NCBI RefSeq assembly: GCF_030159995.1
Contig: NZ_BSNM01000015.1
Location: 434,001-498,000 of the forward strand
From: Litoribrevibacter albus
Lineage (GTDB): Bacteria > Pseudomonadota > Gammaproteobacteria > Pseudomonadales > Litoribrevibacteraceae
Length of the DNA stretch: 64,000 nucleotides
Direction: 5' to 3'
This document shows positions 18,550 through 28,900 of the stretch, piece after piece. Each line of letters begins with the position of its first letter. Position 1 is the first letter of the stretch. The position numbers and the translations under genes are program-made. Under the pieces are notes generated by a model. The model was given only the letters and a program-made list of their open reading frames with translations. It searched no databases and had not been told where the DNA came from.

Positions 18550-19219
18550 TCTTGGATTTTCTGCACTGTTAAAACGTGATTTGAAATTAGCATTTCGTCA
18601 GAAAAGTGATGTAATCAATCCGCTAATGTTTTTCGTGATGGTGATTACCTTGTTCCCTCTGGGCATCTCACCGGACCCTGATGAGCTGGCTGTGATTGCA
18701 CCAGGTGTGGTTTGGGTTGCTGCGCTTTTGGCGTCAATGTTGTCGATGGAAAATATGTTCCGTTCCGACTTTGATGATGGCTCTTTAGAACGCATGTTGG
18801 TGTCGCCTTTACCCGGCTTTCTCATTGCGCTGGCCAAAGTGATCAATCATTTCCTTGTAACTGGCTTGCCATTAGTTATAGTGTCGCCAGTTTTGGCATA
18901 TATGTTGAACCTGCCTTCTAAAGCCTATGTTGTGATGATGGTTACCTTATTGTTAGGGTTACCAACATTAAGCTTGGTGGGGGCGATTGGTTCCGCCTTA
19001 ACCGTAGGTTTAAAACGTGGGGCACTTTTGTTGCCTTTGTTGGTCATACCCTTGTTTATTCCGGTTCTGATCTTTGGAACCGGCGCTGTGCAAGGCGTAA
19101 TTGTTGACCAACCTGTTTCAGGTCAATTAAGTATATTAGCTGCTTTGTTATTGTTCAGTTTAGCAAGTGCGCCATTTGCATGTGCAGCGTCTTTGAAGAT
19201 TAGTATGGGGAACGGATGA
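18539..19219 (+). CDS. ccmB: heme exporter membrane protein CcmB
   Basis: CcmB is a membrane subunit of the CcmABCD transporter. The 226-residue product is hydrophobic with about six membrane segments and the family-typical PLGISPDPDELAVIAPGVVWVAALLA region near residues 40-65. I start it at ATG 18539, which has AGGAGG 6 bases upstream; an in-frame ATG at 18515 would place this site inside the gene. The stop overlaps the ccmC start (ATGA). Confidence 0.95.
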   Translation: MAADLGFSALLKRDLKLAFRQKSDVINPLMFFVMVITLFPLGISPDPDELAVIAPGVVWVAALLASMLSMENMFRSDFDDGSLERMLVSPLPGFLIALAKVINHFLVTGLPLVIVSPVLAYMLNLPSKAYVVMMVTLLLGLPTLSLVGAIGSALTVGLKRGALLLPLLVIPLFIPVLIFGTGAVQGVIVDQPVSGQLSILAALLLFSLASAPFACAASLKISMGNG

Positions 19220-19992
19220 GTTTAGCAGAGACAACATCACCAAATTGGAAAGCCAGATTTAAGCGCTGGTTCCATAGTTGGGCCTCTCCAAAGTGGTTTT
19301 ATGAAAAGAGTGAACGCTGGTTACCTTGGTTATCCATTCCGGCGATGCTACTAATCCTGACGGGTGTGGTTTGGGGGCTTGTGTTTGCACCTGAAGATTA
19401 TCAGCAAGGCAACAGTTTCCGAATCTTCTATTTGCATGTCCCTGCTGCGTTTTTATCACAATCGATCTTCATGATGATGGCGATTGTTGGCGGTATTAAT
19501 CTGATCTGGCGTATAAAACTCGCTGACATGGCTGCCAAGCATTGTGCACCGATTGGTGCCTCTTTTGCGGTATTGGCATTGGCTACGGGTGCCATCTGGG
19601 GCAAACCAACCTGGGGTGCCTGGTGGGTTTGGGATGCACGTCTGACTGCGATGCTGATCTTATTATTTCTCTATCTAGGCGTGATTGCCTTGTATTCCGC
19701 TATCGATAACAGAGAAACGGCTGGTCGTTCTACAGCGGTCTTATCGTTAGTCGGCTTAGTAAATATTCCCATTATCAAGTATTCAGTAGAGTGGTGGAAC
19801 ACTCTGCATCAACCTGCAACCTTCAAGTTAACAGAAAAACCGGCGATGCCATTTGAAATGTGGTTTCCGGCGTTACTTGTAGTGTTAGGGTTTTATCTCT
19901 TTTTTGGTTGGATGTTGTTTAAACGTATGCGAGCTGAAGTGGTTGAACGCGAGTTCAAAGCGAAATGGCTTCAGGAAAAATTAAAATCATAA
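19216..19992 (+). CDS. ccmC: heme transporter subunit CcmC
   Basis: CcmC binds heme and attaches it to CcmE. The 258-residue product has six predicted membrane helices and the tryptophan-rich heme-handling motif WGAWWVWDARLT near residues 134-145, plus periplasmic His residues in FYLHVPAAF and NTLHQPA. The ATG overlaps the ccmB stop. A short 15-bp triplicated sequence follows the gene. Confidence 0.96.
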   Translation: MSLAETTSPNWKARFKRWFHSWASPKWFYEKSERWLPWLSIPAMLLILTGVVWGLVFAPEDYQQGNSFRIFYLHVPAAFLSQSIFMMMAIVGGINLIWRIKLADMAAKHCAPIGASFAVLALATGAIWGKPTWGAWWVWDARLTAMLILLFLYLGVIALYSAIDNRETAGRSTAVLSLVGLVNIPIIKYSVEWWNTLHQPATFKLTEKPAMPFEMWFPALLVVLGFYLFFGWMLFKRMRAEVVEREFKAKWLQEKLKS

Positions 19993-20009
19993 CGAATACG
20001 TGACGCAAA

Positions 20010-20054
20010 CATTAGTAGAAAAGTCATAGTAGAAAAATACTACTAGAAATGTAC
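20010..20054 (+). repeat. 15-bp degenerate repeat, three units, after ccmC
   Basis: CATTAGTAGAAAAGT, CATAGTAGAAAAATA and CTACTAGAAATGTAC follow one another 18 bases after the ccmC stop. It occupies part of the otherwise unusual 121-bp gap inside an operon whose other genes overlap or nearly touch. Confidence 0.7.
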
Positions 20055-20113
20055 AAGTGATTAGAACGGGTGAGCAAATCTGATGATTTGATTTACTCGG
20101 CGGAGATTGAATA

Positions 20114-20296
20114 GTGGGTCAGTTTGAGTCGTTACAAGCTTTGATGGAAATGGGCGGACATGGATTGTATGTCTGGTTGTCCTATGGAATCGGTGCTGCG
20201 GTGATCATTTACAATGTGGTTAGCGCAAATATGGCGAAAAAGAATGCAGAAACGCGCGCCAGAAAATATATCCGTCGACAAGAACTGGAGGGGTAG
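20114..20296 (+). CDS. ccmD: heme exporter protein CcmD
   Basis: CcmD is a small membrane protein that helps release holo-CcmE from CcmC. The 60-residue product has one membrane helix ([17 protein letters not shown]) flanked by an MGGHGLYVW segment and a basic C-terminus, as in the family. The start is GTG at 20114 with GGAG 8 bases upstream. Confidence 0.92.
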   Translation: MGQFESLQALMEMGGHGLYVWLSYGIGAAVIIYNVVSANMAKKNAETRARKYIRRQELEG

Positions 20297-20301
20297 AGAG
20301 T

Positions 20302-20769
20302 ATGGCTATGCATCCAAAACGTAAGAAGCGGTTAATTGCCGTTTGTATGATTGTACTGGCCGCAGGTGCCGCAATCGGTTTAATTCTTTACGCCTTGTCT
20401 TCAAATATTAATTTGTTCTTTTCTCCAACCGATATTGCTGACGGCAAAGCGCCTGTTGAACAGCGCATCCGAGCGGGTGGTATGGTGTTGGAAGGCAGTG
20501 TGAAACGTGGTGAGAAGTTAGATGTGCAGTTTGTGCTCACTGACTATGCCAACAACGTTACTGTTCAATATAACGGTATCCTTCCTGATTTATTCCGCGA
20601 AGGGCAGGGGATTGTTGCGACAGGTAAGTTGGACGCCAATCGGGTGTTTATTGCGAGTGAAGTACTGGCGAAACACGATGAAAATTACATGCCACCAGAA
20701 GTTGCTGAAGCGCTTGAAAAATCAGGCCACAAGGTCAAAAGCGACTCAGAAAAACCTGCACAGTATTAA
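20302..20769 (+). CDS. ccmE: periplasmic heme chaperone CcmE
   Basis: CcmE carries heme covalently bound to a histidine on its way to apocytochrome c. The 155-residue product has a basic N-terminus and membrane anchor (residues ~10-31), a beta-barrel OB-fold domain, and the heme-binding His125 with partner Tyr129 in the motif [19 protein letters not shown] lies before the ATG. It follows ccmD by 5 bases. Confidence 0.97.
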   Translation: MAMHPKRKKRLIAVCMIVLAAGAAIGLILYALSSNINLFFSPTDIADGKAPVEQRIRAGGMVLEGSVKRGEKLDVQFVLTDYANNVTVQYNGILPDLFREGQGIVATGKLDANRVFIASEVLAKHDENYMPPEVAEALEKSGHKVKSDSEKPAQY

Positions 20770-20780
20770 GAGGTGCCCTT

Positions 20781-22727
20781 ATGATTCCTGAACTTGGGCA
20801 CTTTGCGCTCATCCTAGCCTTAGTTATGTCTGTGGCATTATCAATCCTGCCACTTTATGGCACAGCCACCAATAATAAAACCTTTCAGGCAGCGGCAAAG
20901 CCGTTGTCTTGGGGTGTGTTTACCTTCTTGGTAATTAGTTTTACGTGTTTAACCTTGTCCTTTCTTCAGGACGATTTCACGGTTAAATACGTTGCCAGCC
21001 ATTCCAACTCTATGTTGCCGTTCGGTTTCAAATTTTCAGCAGTTTGGAGTGCCCATGAAGGCTCTATGCTGTTGTGGGTTCTGATTCTAGGTGGTTGGAC
21101 CTTTGCGGTTTCCATTTTGAATAAAGGTTTGCCAGACGATGTGTTAGCCCGTGTGCTTGCTGTGTTGGGCATGGTGTTAACCGGTTTCGCTTTATTTACT
21201 CTAATGACGTCTAACCCATTTGAACGTCTGTTGTTGAATACGCCTTCTGATGGCGCCGATTTGAACCCGTTATTGCAAGACTTCGGTTTGATTGTTCACC
21301 CTCCGATGCTTTACATGGGCTATGTTGGCTTCTCTGTGGCTTTTGCATTCGCCATTTCAGCTTTAATGACCGGTAAATTAGATGCGGCTTGGGCTAAGTG
21401 GTCTCGTCCTTGGACTGTCGTCGCGTGGGTATTCCTAACACTGGGTATTGCGCTTGGTAGTTGGTGGGCCTACTACGAATTAGGCTGGGGCGGCTGGTGG
21501 TTCTGGGACCCGGTTGAGAATGCGTCTTTCATGCCTTGGTTGGTGGGTACTGCGTTGATTCATACCTTGGCGGTGACTGAAAAACGTGGAGCCTTCAAAA
21601 GCTGGACTGTGTTATTGGCCATCGTGGCGTTCTCACTGAGCTTGCTGGGGACTTTCCTGGTTCGTTCTGGTGTATTAACGTCTGTGCATGCCTTTGCGAC
21701 TGATCCAAGTCGTGGCTATTTCATTCTGGGTCTATTGGCTGTTACTTTCGGTGGTTCGCTACTGTTGTACGCCATTAAAGCTCCGACAGTACATTCGAAA
21801 ATCAACTATTCGTGGTTGTCGAGAGAAGCCTTTCTGCTCATCAATAACATCATCTTAACGATTGTTGCTTCTGTTATTTTGTTGGGCACCTTGTATCCGC
21901 TGGTGTTCGATGCCTTGAATTTAGGAAAAATCTCGGTAGGGCCTCCGTATTTTAATACGGTGTTTGTTCCTATGATGTGCCTATTGGTTGTGTTCATGGG
22001 GATTGGGCCGATCAGTCGTTGGAAAGCAACTAAAGCTAAGTATCTGGTCGGCAAGCTGACTGCGATTTTGGCTCTTTCGATCGTTGCTGGCCTTGCTGTA
22101 CCGTTCATTTACAAAGGCGATTTTGACGGGGCTGTTTGGTTCTCAATGACACTTGCTTTGTGGGTGTTGGGATCAGTGCTGGTGGATCTTAAAGGCCGTA
22201 CGTCGAACGGCACATCGCTCTTTGATCGCATGAAGAAACTGCCAAGTAGTTATTACGGTATGCATTTCGCGCATCTAGGTGTGGTGGTGACCTTGGTAGG
22301 TATTTGTATGGTTGCCGTCTATGATCATCAGGAAGACGTTCGTATGTCTGCTGGCGATAAAGTGGATGTTGAAGAATATACCTTTGAATTCAACGGAACC
22401 ACAGGTCACAGAGGTCCAAACTATGTGGCGGATGTGGGGGACTTTAGAGTTTATAAAGATGGTGAGCAGATTACTTCAATCCATCCTGAGAAACGTCGCT
22501 ACAACGTAAGTCGCCAGGTGATGACAGAGGCCGGTATCGACCCTGCATTGAGCCGGGATCTTTATATCTCTTTGGGTGAGCCGCTCGAAGGCGGTCAGGC
22601 GTGGGCGGTACGTTTGCATGTTAAGCCATTTATTCGCTGGATTTGGTTGGGCGCAATTCTGATGTCTATCGGCGGAATATTGGCGGTGATGGATAAACGT
22701 TATCGTTTGAAAAAGCAGACAGCGTAA
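20781..22727 (+). CDS. ccmF: cytochrome c heme lyase subunit CcmF
   Basis: CcmF is the large membrane subunit of the heme lyase that transfers heme from CcmE to apocytochrome c. The 648-residue product has many membrane helices and the family's tryptophan-rich motif WGGWWFWDPVENASFMPW near residues 236-253, with conserved periplasmic His residues in FGLIVHPPMLYMG and GTALIHTLAV. AGAGG precedes the ATG. Length is normal for the family. Confidence 0.97.
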   Translation: MIPELGHFALILALVMSVALSILPLYGTATNNKTFQAAAKPLSWGVFTFLVISFTCLTLSFLQDDFTVKYVASHSNSMLPFGFKFSAVWSAHEGSMLLWVLILGGWTFAVSILNKGLPDDVLARVLAVLGMVLTGFALFTLMTSNPFERLLLNTPSDGADLNPLLQDFGLIVHPPMLYMGYVGFSVAFAFAISALMTGKLDAAWAKWSRPWTVVAWVFLTLGIALGSWWAYYELGWGGWWFWDPVENASFMPWLVGTALIHTLAVTEKRGAFKSWTVLLAIVAFSLSLLGTFLVRSGVLTSVHAFATDPSRGYFILGLLAVTFGGSLLLYAIKAPTVHSKINYSWLSREAFLLINNIILTIVASVILLGTLYPLVFDALNLGKISVGPPYFNTVFVPMMCLLVVFMGIGPISRWKATKAKYLVGKLTAILALSIVAGLAVPFIYKGDFDGAVWFSMTLALWVLGSVLVDLKGRTSNGTSLFDRMKKLPSSYYGMHFAHLGVVVTLVGICMVAVYDHQEDVRMSAGDKVDVEEYTFEFNGTTGHRGPNYVADVGDFRVYKDGEQITSIHPEKRRYNVSRQVMTEAGIDPALSRDLYISLGEPLEGGQAWAVRLHVKPFIRWIWLGAILMSIGGILAVMDKRYRLKKQTA

Positions 22728-22760
22728 CTCAGACAACGAATATTAATGGAAAACTAGATA

Positions 22761-23285
22761 ATGAAACGTATTACGTTATTTGTACCTTTTCTTCTATTCA
22801 TTGGATTAGGTTTTTTCTTGTTCCGTGGATTGAGTCTTGACCCTAAAGAGTTGCCATCAGCATTGATTGGAAAGCAGTTTCCTGCCTTTACTGCTGAGAA
22901 AATTGACGGTACAGCGGTTTCTGAAAAAGATTTACTTGGTGAGGTTTCTCTGGTGAATGTCTGGGCAACCTGGTGTCCAACCTGTAAACAAGAGCATGCC
23001 TATCTGAATAAATTAGCTTCTGAGGGCATAAAAATCTTTGGTGTGAATTACAAAGATGAAACGGATAAGGCCGTAACCTGGTTGGAACAACTAGGGAATC
23101 CTTATGTGTTTAACATTAAAGACGAAGATGGAATGCTTGGCTTGGATCTAGGGGTGTATGGCGCGCCTGAAACTTATTTGTTGGATAAAAACGGCGTCGT
23201 TCGTTTGAAGCATGTGGGTGATGTCAACGAGCGAGTGTGGAAGACCAAGATTGAACCTGAATACCGTAAATGGGTGGCACAATGA
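22761..23285 (+). CDS. ccmG: thiol:disulfide oxidoreductase CcmG (DsbE)
   Basis: CcmG is a membrane-anchored periplasmic thioredoxin-like protein that keeps apocytochrome c CXXCH cysteines reduced. The 174-residue product has an N-terminal anchor (residues ~5-22) and the active-site motif WCPTC with Cys72 and Cys75, plus the cis-proline region GVYGAPETYLLD. Its stop overlaps the ccmH start (ATGA). Confidence 0.96.
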   Translation: MKRITLFVPFLLFIGLGFFLFRGLSLDPKELPSALIGKQFPAFTAEKIDGTAVSEKDLLGEVSLVNVWATWCPTCKQEHAYLNKLASEGIKIFGVNYKDETDKAVTWLEQLGNPYVFNIKDEDGMLGLDLGVYGAPETYLLDKNGVVRLKHVGDVNERVWKTKIEPEYRKWVAQ

Positions 23286-23782
23286 TTGGGATAAAACACA
23301 GTCTGGTGAAATTCAGTCTATGGGCAGTTTTACTGTTCTCTTCTTTCCAGGCCAATGCGGTGATTGAAATTCTGGAGTTTGATAGCCAGGCAGAGAAAGA
23401 GCGTTATCAAACTTTGATTGATGAACTGCGTTGCCCGAAATGTCAGAACCAGAATCTGGCAGACTCAAATGCTCAAATCGCGGTGGATTTGCGTAATAAA
23501 GTGCGTGAGTTAATCGATGCAGGGAAGAACGACGAAGAAATTAAAGCGCATCTGGTTGCTCGATATGGTGATTTCGTTCTGTATCGCCCTGAAGTCAAGA
23601 AAGAGACCTATGTGCTTTGGTTTGGTCCGGCCATTCTTTTGGTTTTTGGTGCGTTGGTGGTTGTAATTGTTTTGGTTGCGAACAAGCGAAAAGCATCAAA
23701 GAACGAGCCACAAGCAGAACCAGAAGAAGAGCGTCAGGCTCGTTTGAACAAGTTGTTGAAAGAAAACTCGGAGAAAGAATAA
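23282..23782 (+). CDS. ccmH: cytochrome c maturation protein CcmH
   Basis: CcmH works with CcmG in apocytochrome c thiol reduction. The 166-residue product has a signal peptide (to about residue 26, SFQANA), the LRCPKCQNQ active-site motif with Cys51 and Cys54, and a C-terminal membrane helix near residues 102-125. I prefer ATG 23282, which overlaps the ccmG stop and has GGGTGG upstream; ATG 23270 is also possible. It is the short form, with the TPR part encoded separately by the next gene. Confidence 0.95.
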   Translation: MIGIKHSLVKFSLWAVLLFSSFQANAVIEILEFDSQAEKERYQTLIDELRCPKCQNQNLADSNAQIAVDLRNKVRELIDAGKNDEEIKAHLVARYGDFVLYRPEVKKETYVLWFGPAILLVFGALVVVIVLVANKRKASKNEPQAEPEEERQARLNKLLKENSEKE

Positions 23783-25015
23783 ATGACATTACTATGGGTC
23801 TCGATTGCATTAATGGCTGCATTAATGCTGTTGTTCTTCATTCTTCCTCTGCACTTATCTCGAAAATCTGAGGATCATGTTGAACTTTCTGCACTGAATA
23901 CTCGGGTGTTTAACGAGCACCTTGCCCAGTTAGAGCAAGATCTGGCAGATCAAGTAATTGAACAAGACGCTTTTGATGCACAGAAACGCGAATTGGAAGA
24001 CCGCTATCTGTTGGATATGGAAGGCATAAAATCGGCCAGCGAACAGCAATCCTCTAAATCTGGTATTGCAGGTCTGTTAGTGGTTGGTGTCTTTGCCATT
24101 GTTTCGTCTGTTGCTATCTATTGGAAACTGGGTGCGGTTGAAGATTTGAAGATGGCTGAAAACCTGAAAGGGGTGGCTGGGCTGTCTGAGCAAGAATTAC
24201 TGACTCGACTTGAAGATCAGTTGAAAGCCGACCCTGGAAGCCTGGAAGGTCAGTTGTTATTGGCTCGTACCTACTTAACGTTGGGGCGTTCAGCTGATGC
24301 AGTGACTCCACTAAGAGCAGCTTTGGCGCTTTCAAAAGGTGCTGAAGGTGAAGCTATGATTATGGCTCAATTAGCTCAATCACTGTATTTCAGTAATCCG
24401 TCTGTTATTACAGAAGAGGAAGAGGCGTTGATTGACGGGGCGTTGGAGCTAGATCCTCAAGAACCAACGGCTTTGGGTGTGTCTGGTATTTTCGCCTTTG
24501 AGCAAGCGAACTATGAGAAAGCAATTCAACAGTGGCAGAAAATTTTAGCCTTGGTTGAAGAAGGGCCGAATGCTGAGTCTTTAAGACAAGGTATTAAAAC
24601 AGCCAAGTCTCGTCTTGCTGCTCAAAATGGTGAAGTGGTTGAGGACGACAGTGCAAAACCAGCTGGCGCTTCTGCGGTTGCGATTCAGGTTGCTGTAGGT
24701 GTGACTGAAGAGGTAATGCAAGCGTTCTCACCTGACACTAGAGTCTTTGTCTATGCGCGTCATGCTAATGGTCCTAAGATGCCTCTTGCTATTCAAAGCT
24801 TGAACTTGGGTGCTTTACCTGTGTCGCTGCAATTGGATGATTCTACTTCAATGGCAGGGATGGCCAAGCTATCAGATGCACAGCAAGTGCAGATTGTTGC
24901 GCGTATCTCTGTATCCGGTTCCGCTATGCCTTCAGAAGGTGATGTTCAGGTGGTGAGTAAGGCCATCGACATGAATGCGATACCTGATGTGGTCGTTCTT
25001 GAACTGAGCCAATAG
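23783..25015 (+). CDS. ccmI: cytochrome c maturation TPR protein CcmI (CycH)
   Basis: CcmI is the apocytochrome c chaperone of the heme lyase complex. The 410-residue product has two N-terminal membrane helices (residues ~3-23 and ~95-115) with a cytoplasmic loop between, TPR repeats from about residue 130 to 280, and a C-terminal periplasmic domain of beta character. Its ATG directly follows the ccmH stop. It ends the ccm cluster, before a strong terminator. Confidence 0.93.
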   Translation: MTLLWVSIALMAALMLLFFILPLHLSRKSEDHVELSALNTRVFNEHLAQLEQDLADQVIEQDAFDAQKRELEDRYLLDMEGIKSASEQQSSKSGIAGLLVVGVFAIVSSVAIYWKLGAVEDLKMAENLKGVAGLSEQELLTRLEDQLKADPGSLEGQLLLARTYLTLGRSADAVTPLRAALALSKGAEGEAMIMAQLAQSLYFSNPSVITEEEEALIDGALELDPQEPTALGVSGIFAFEQANYEKAIQQWQKILALVEEGPNAESLRQGIKTAKSRLAAQNGEVVEDDSAKPAGASAVAIQVAVGVTEEVMQAFSPDTRVFVYARHANGPKMPLAIQSLNLGALPVSLQLDDSTSMAGMAKLSDAQQVQIVARISVSGSAMPSEGDVQVVSKAIDMNAIPDVVVLELSQ

Positions 25016-25022
25016 ATACTTC

Positions 25023-25050
25023 TGCAGGCTACATCCGTAGCCTGCATTTT
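25023..25050 (+). terminator. rho-independent terminator of the ccm cluster
   Basis: A perfect 10-bp stem TGCAGGCTAC / GTAGCCTGCA closes a 4-base loop and is followed by TTTT. It starts 8 bases after the ccmI stop. Confidence 0.88.
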
Positions 25051-25222
25051 CTTGATTCTTTCTTTTATCTCCTTTTCCCTTCAAAGCCCTTCCAAGAGTT
25101 CTTTTTAAGCCCTTGTTGTTATACTATTGCGGGTTAATTTCAGAGGTTTTATTTTGGTGTTTCTGTCCAGGAAATATCAAGGATTGGAACCGGTTTCATC
25201 AACAAGGACGCTAATTTAACTC

Positions 25223-25885
25223 ATGCCATTTAAACCCGTTGAAAGTCTTTCTGAACAAATTGCTTCTCATCTCGCAAATAACATCATTCGTGGTGAAATT
25301 ACTGCGGGAGAGCGTATCCAGGAATTACGTATTGCCGGCGAACTGGAAGTCAGTCGTGGCTCTGTTCGGGAAGCGTTACTGATTCTTGAAAGAAGGCACC
25401 TTGTAGATATCCTTCCTCGTCGCGGCGCTGTGGTAACCCAGGTTTCCGTTGGTCATGTCAAAGGCTTATATCAGGTTTATGCTCAGCTGCTTGGGTTGTT
25501 GGCTCGGGGTATTGCTGAAAATTGGTCTGGTTCGGATCTCGATCCATTAATCAAAAAGTTTGAGTTGATGCGGACGGCCAAGGATCGTGGTGAGCAACTG
25601 GAGCGAATTTTTGAATTGGGCTTCGATATCATGGAGCTGGCCTATCCTATCGTTGATAACCCATACCTTTCTGAAACCCTGACTAATTTCAAGCCCATGA
25701 TTCAACGTACTTATTTCATGGCGCTGCAAAGCCAGTCTGATGATTTAACCGATAATCTCGCTTTCTTTGGTTCTTTGATGGATGCCGTGGTGAAACGAGA
25801 TGCGGATAGATCTGCTGAATTAATCTCGGACTATGTCGGCCAGCAGCTAAGTGGCGTTCTAAAAACCTTGGAAGCAAATGCTTAA
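25223..25885 (+). CDS. GntR-family transcriptional regulator (FCD/FadR type)
   Basis: The 220-residue product has an N-terminal winged helix-turn-helix (residues ~8-70, with AGERIQELRIAGELEVSRGSV) and a helical C-terminal FCD-type ligand domain. A GntR gene at this place, directly before smc, is also the arrangement in Pseudomonas. Its ligand is unknown. The gap to smc is 21 bases, so the two are probably cotranscribed. Whether it binds the TTGT-N2-ACAA dyads upstream of acnB in this window is an open question. Confidence 0.88.
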   Translation: MPFKPVESLSEQIASHLANNIIRGEITAGERIQELRIAGELEVSRGSVREALLILERRHLVDILPRRGAVVTQVSVGHVKGLYQVYAQLLGLLARGIAENWSGSDLDPLIKKFELMRTAKDRGEQLERIFELGFDIMELAYPIVDNPYLSETLTNFKPMIQRTYFMALQSQSDDLTDNLAFFGSLMDAVVKRDADRSAELISDYVGQQLSGVLKTLEANA

Positions 25886-25906
25886 TCGGCTAGAGATAGA
25901 AATGTC

Positions 25907-28900
25907 ATGAGACTCAAGTGTATTAAGCTGGCGGGTTTTAAATCTTTCGTAGATGCAACAACGATTCCTTTCCCGAGCAACATGTGCGGTATTGTTGGGC
26001 CGAACGGCTGTGGTAAATCCAATACCATTGATGCGGTTAAGTGGGTGATGGGGGAATCCTCCGCGAAGAATCTTCGTGGTGATTCCATGACGGACGTTAT
26101 TTTTAATGGCTCCAATACCCGAAAGCCGGTTAACCAAGCCTTTGTTGAGCTGGTATTTGATAACTCTGACGGTACCTTGATTGGGGAGTATGGGAGTTAT
26201 TCGGAGATTTCTGTTAAACGCCGTGTAACTCGTGATGGTCAATCTCAATATTTCTTGAACGGTACAAAATGCCGTCGTCGCGATATCACCGATTTATTTA
26301 TGGGGACGGGCTTAGGGCCGAGAAGTTATGCCATTGTTGAACAGGGTATGATTTCGCGCTTCATTGAAGCGAAACCGGAAGAGTTACGATCTTTCATTGA
26401 AGAAGCGGCTGGTATTTCAAAGTATAAGGATCGACGTCGTGAGACCGAAAACCGCATGCGTCGTACTCAGGAAAACCTGGAGCGTTTGACCGATTTACGG
26501 GATGAGCTTGAGCGACAGCTGGAACACCTGAAGAAGCAGGCGGAATCAGCAGAGAAATATAAGAATTTTAAAGCTCAGGAGCGTAAGACAAAAACCGAGC
26601 TTTTGACGTTGCGTTGGCAAGGTTTGGATCAGCAAGTTCGTGAGAAAGAACAGTTGATTCGGGATTTGGAAATCAAGTTCGAAGCAGCATTAGCTGGTCA
26701 GCGCTCTTTTGATGCGGATATTGAAGAAAAGCGTCTGGCTCATACCGAGGCGTCTGATAAGTTTAATGAAGTGCAAGGGCACTTCTATCAGTTAGGTTCT
26801 CAAATTGCCAGAACCGAACAATCCATCGAACACCAACAGGAACGTTCCCAAAAACTTAAGCGTGATTTAGATGAAGTAAAACTTCAGCTCGCTGAAGGTT
26901 TGAGAGAATTAGAGCAAGAAAAAGAGCAACGGGCCATCATTCAGGATGAGCTGGATGAAATGGAACCTGAGCTTGAAATGCTGACGCAAGACAGGGAAGA
27001 ATCTCAGCTGCTTTTAGAGGAGGCGGAAGAGGCGCGTCAAAGCTGGCAGGACAAATGGAATAGGTATATGGCGGAAGCCTCCCAGCCGGAAAAAGAAGCT
27101 GAGGTTGAGCAGTCACGAATTCGCCAATTAGAAGACAACATTGATCGTCACCTGAAGAAACAACGCCGATTAACCGAAGAGCAAGAAGAGCTGGTGATTG
27201 GTAGTGTTGAAGCTGAGATCGAAGCGATAAAAGACGATGTGTTGATTCAGGAAGATCGGATTGAGCAGCATCAGATTTCGATTCATTCTGCCAATGAAGA
27301 AATTGCCAACCAGCAAGAGCGAATTGAAGTGCTTCGCCGTCAGGTGGCTCAGCAACAGGCTGAACTTCAAAGTGCCAAAGGGCGCTTTGCTTCATTGGAG
27401 GCGTTACAGCAATCTGCGCTGGGTGATGGAAATGAAGTTATTGAGCGCTGGTTGAAGAATAACGGGCTGTTTGAAAAGCCTCGTTTGGCTCAATGTTTAA
27501 CGGTGTCTGGTGGTTGGGATAAAGCTGTTGAAACCGTTCTGGGTGACTTCCTACAGGCGGTGCCAACGGGAACGCAAAGTGTCAGTGATCAATTGGCGTC
27601 TTTCCTTGGTGATGCCGTTGAACAAGGGTCGTTGTCTGTATTCACTCAGGCTCAATCCAGCACGATCAGCCCTCAGTTGCCAAGTTCTATTGCGGAACTA
27701 TCACCCATTAAATCAGTGGTTTCTGTGACTCAAGGGCTGGATCTAACCGGTTTATTGGATCATGTCTATTTGGTTGAGGATCTATCCCAAGGTCTGTTAA
27801 TTCAGAAAGACATTCCCGCCGGATATTCTGTGATTACCCGTGATGGTATCTGGCTTGGGCCAAACTGGTTACGCGTTGCCAAAGCCGATGCGGATAAGAG
27901 CGGTGTTATTGGTCGTCAGAAAGAATTAGAAATGCTGGAAGAGCGCATTGACGAGCTGGATATTTCGGTGGAAGACACTGAAATTGACCTTGAAAGTGCG
28001 CGTCTGACGTTAAAGTCGAAAGAACAGAACAAAGATTTTGCTCAAAAAGAATTAATGCGTTTAGAACGCCAATTGAGTGAAATTCAATCCGAGTTGAACA
28101 CCAAGCGGGTGAGGGTTGAGCAGGTTCTGGTTCGTAAAGAGCGTATTGACTCTGAAATTCAGGAAATCAACGAACAAATTGAATTGGATCGAGAGAGTCT
28201 TGAAGACTCGCGTATGCGATGGCAAGCCGCGTTAGAACTGGCTGAAAGCAATATTGTTGTTCGAGAGAAGTTAGAACGAGAAGATGAGACAACTCGAACT
28301 CAACTGGAATCTGTACGGGTTCGATCTCAATCTTCCAGTCAACGTTATCAGGATATCCGCTTAAAAGTTGAGTCGTTACGAACGCAAAGCCAATCGGTAC
28401 AGACGTCCATTAGTCGTATGGATCAGCAAGTAGAGCGCTTGAGAGAGCGCAATGAAATGCTGATTATGGAGTTGGAGGAGTCCTCTGATCCAGGCGAAGA
28501 ACTCCGTATGCAACTGGAAGAAATGGTTGAACAACGCTTCGCAGTGGAAGATGAGCTGGCGGCGGCTCGAGCCAAGATGGAACAGCTTGATTCCGATGTG
28601 CGAGATCTTGAAAAATTACGAACAGAAGCCGAACAATCTTCTCAAGGCGTTCGATCTACCCTTGAAAACCATCGTATGGAATGGCAGGGGCTTCAGGTTC
28701 GTCGAAATGGAATGAAGGAACAGCTTGAAGAGCTGAAAGTTAATCTGGAAGATCAGCTGACACTTCTTCCTGAAGGGATTAATGAGCCTGAGTGGGAAGA
28801 AGAATTGCGTTTAATTGAAGGCCGGATTCAGCGTTTAGGGGCTATTAACCTGGCCGCTATCGACGAGTATCAGACTCAGTCTGAACGTAAGCGTTATCTG

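Noticed and set aside
26937-27395. 152-residue frame antisense to smc
   Set aside because: Antisense to the coiled-coil region of Smc; composition mirrors the sense codons and there is no start signal.
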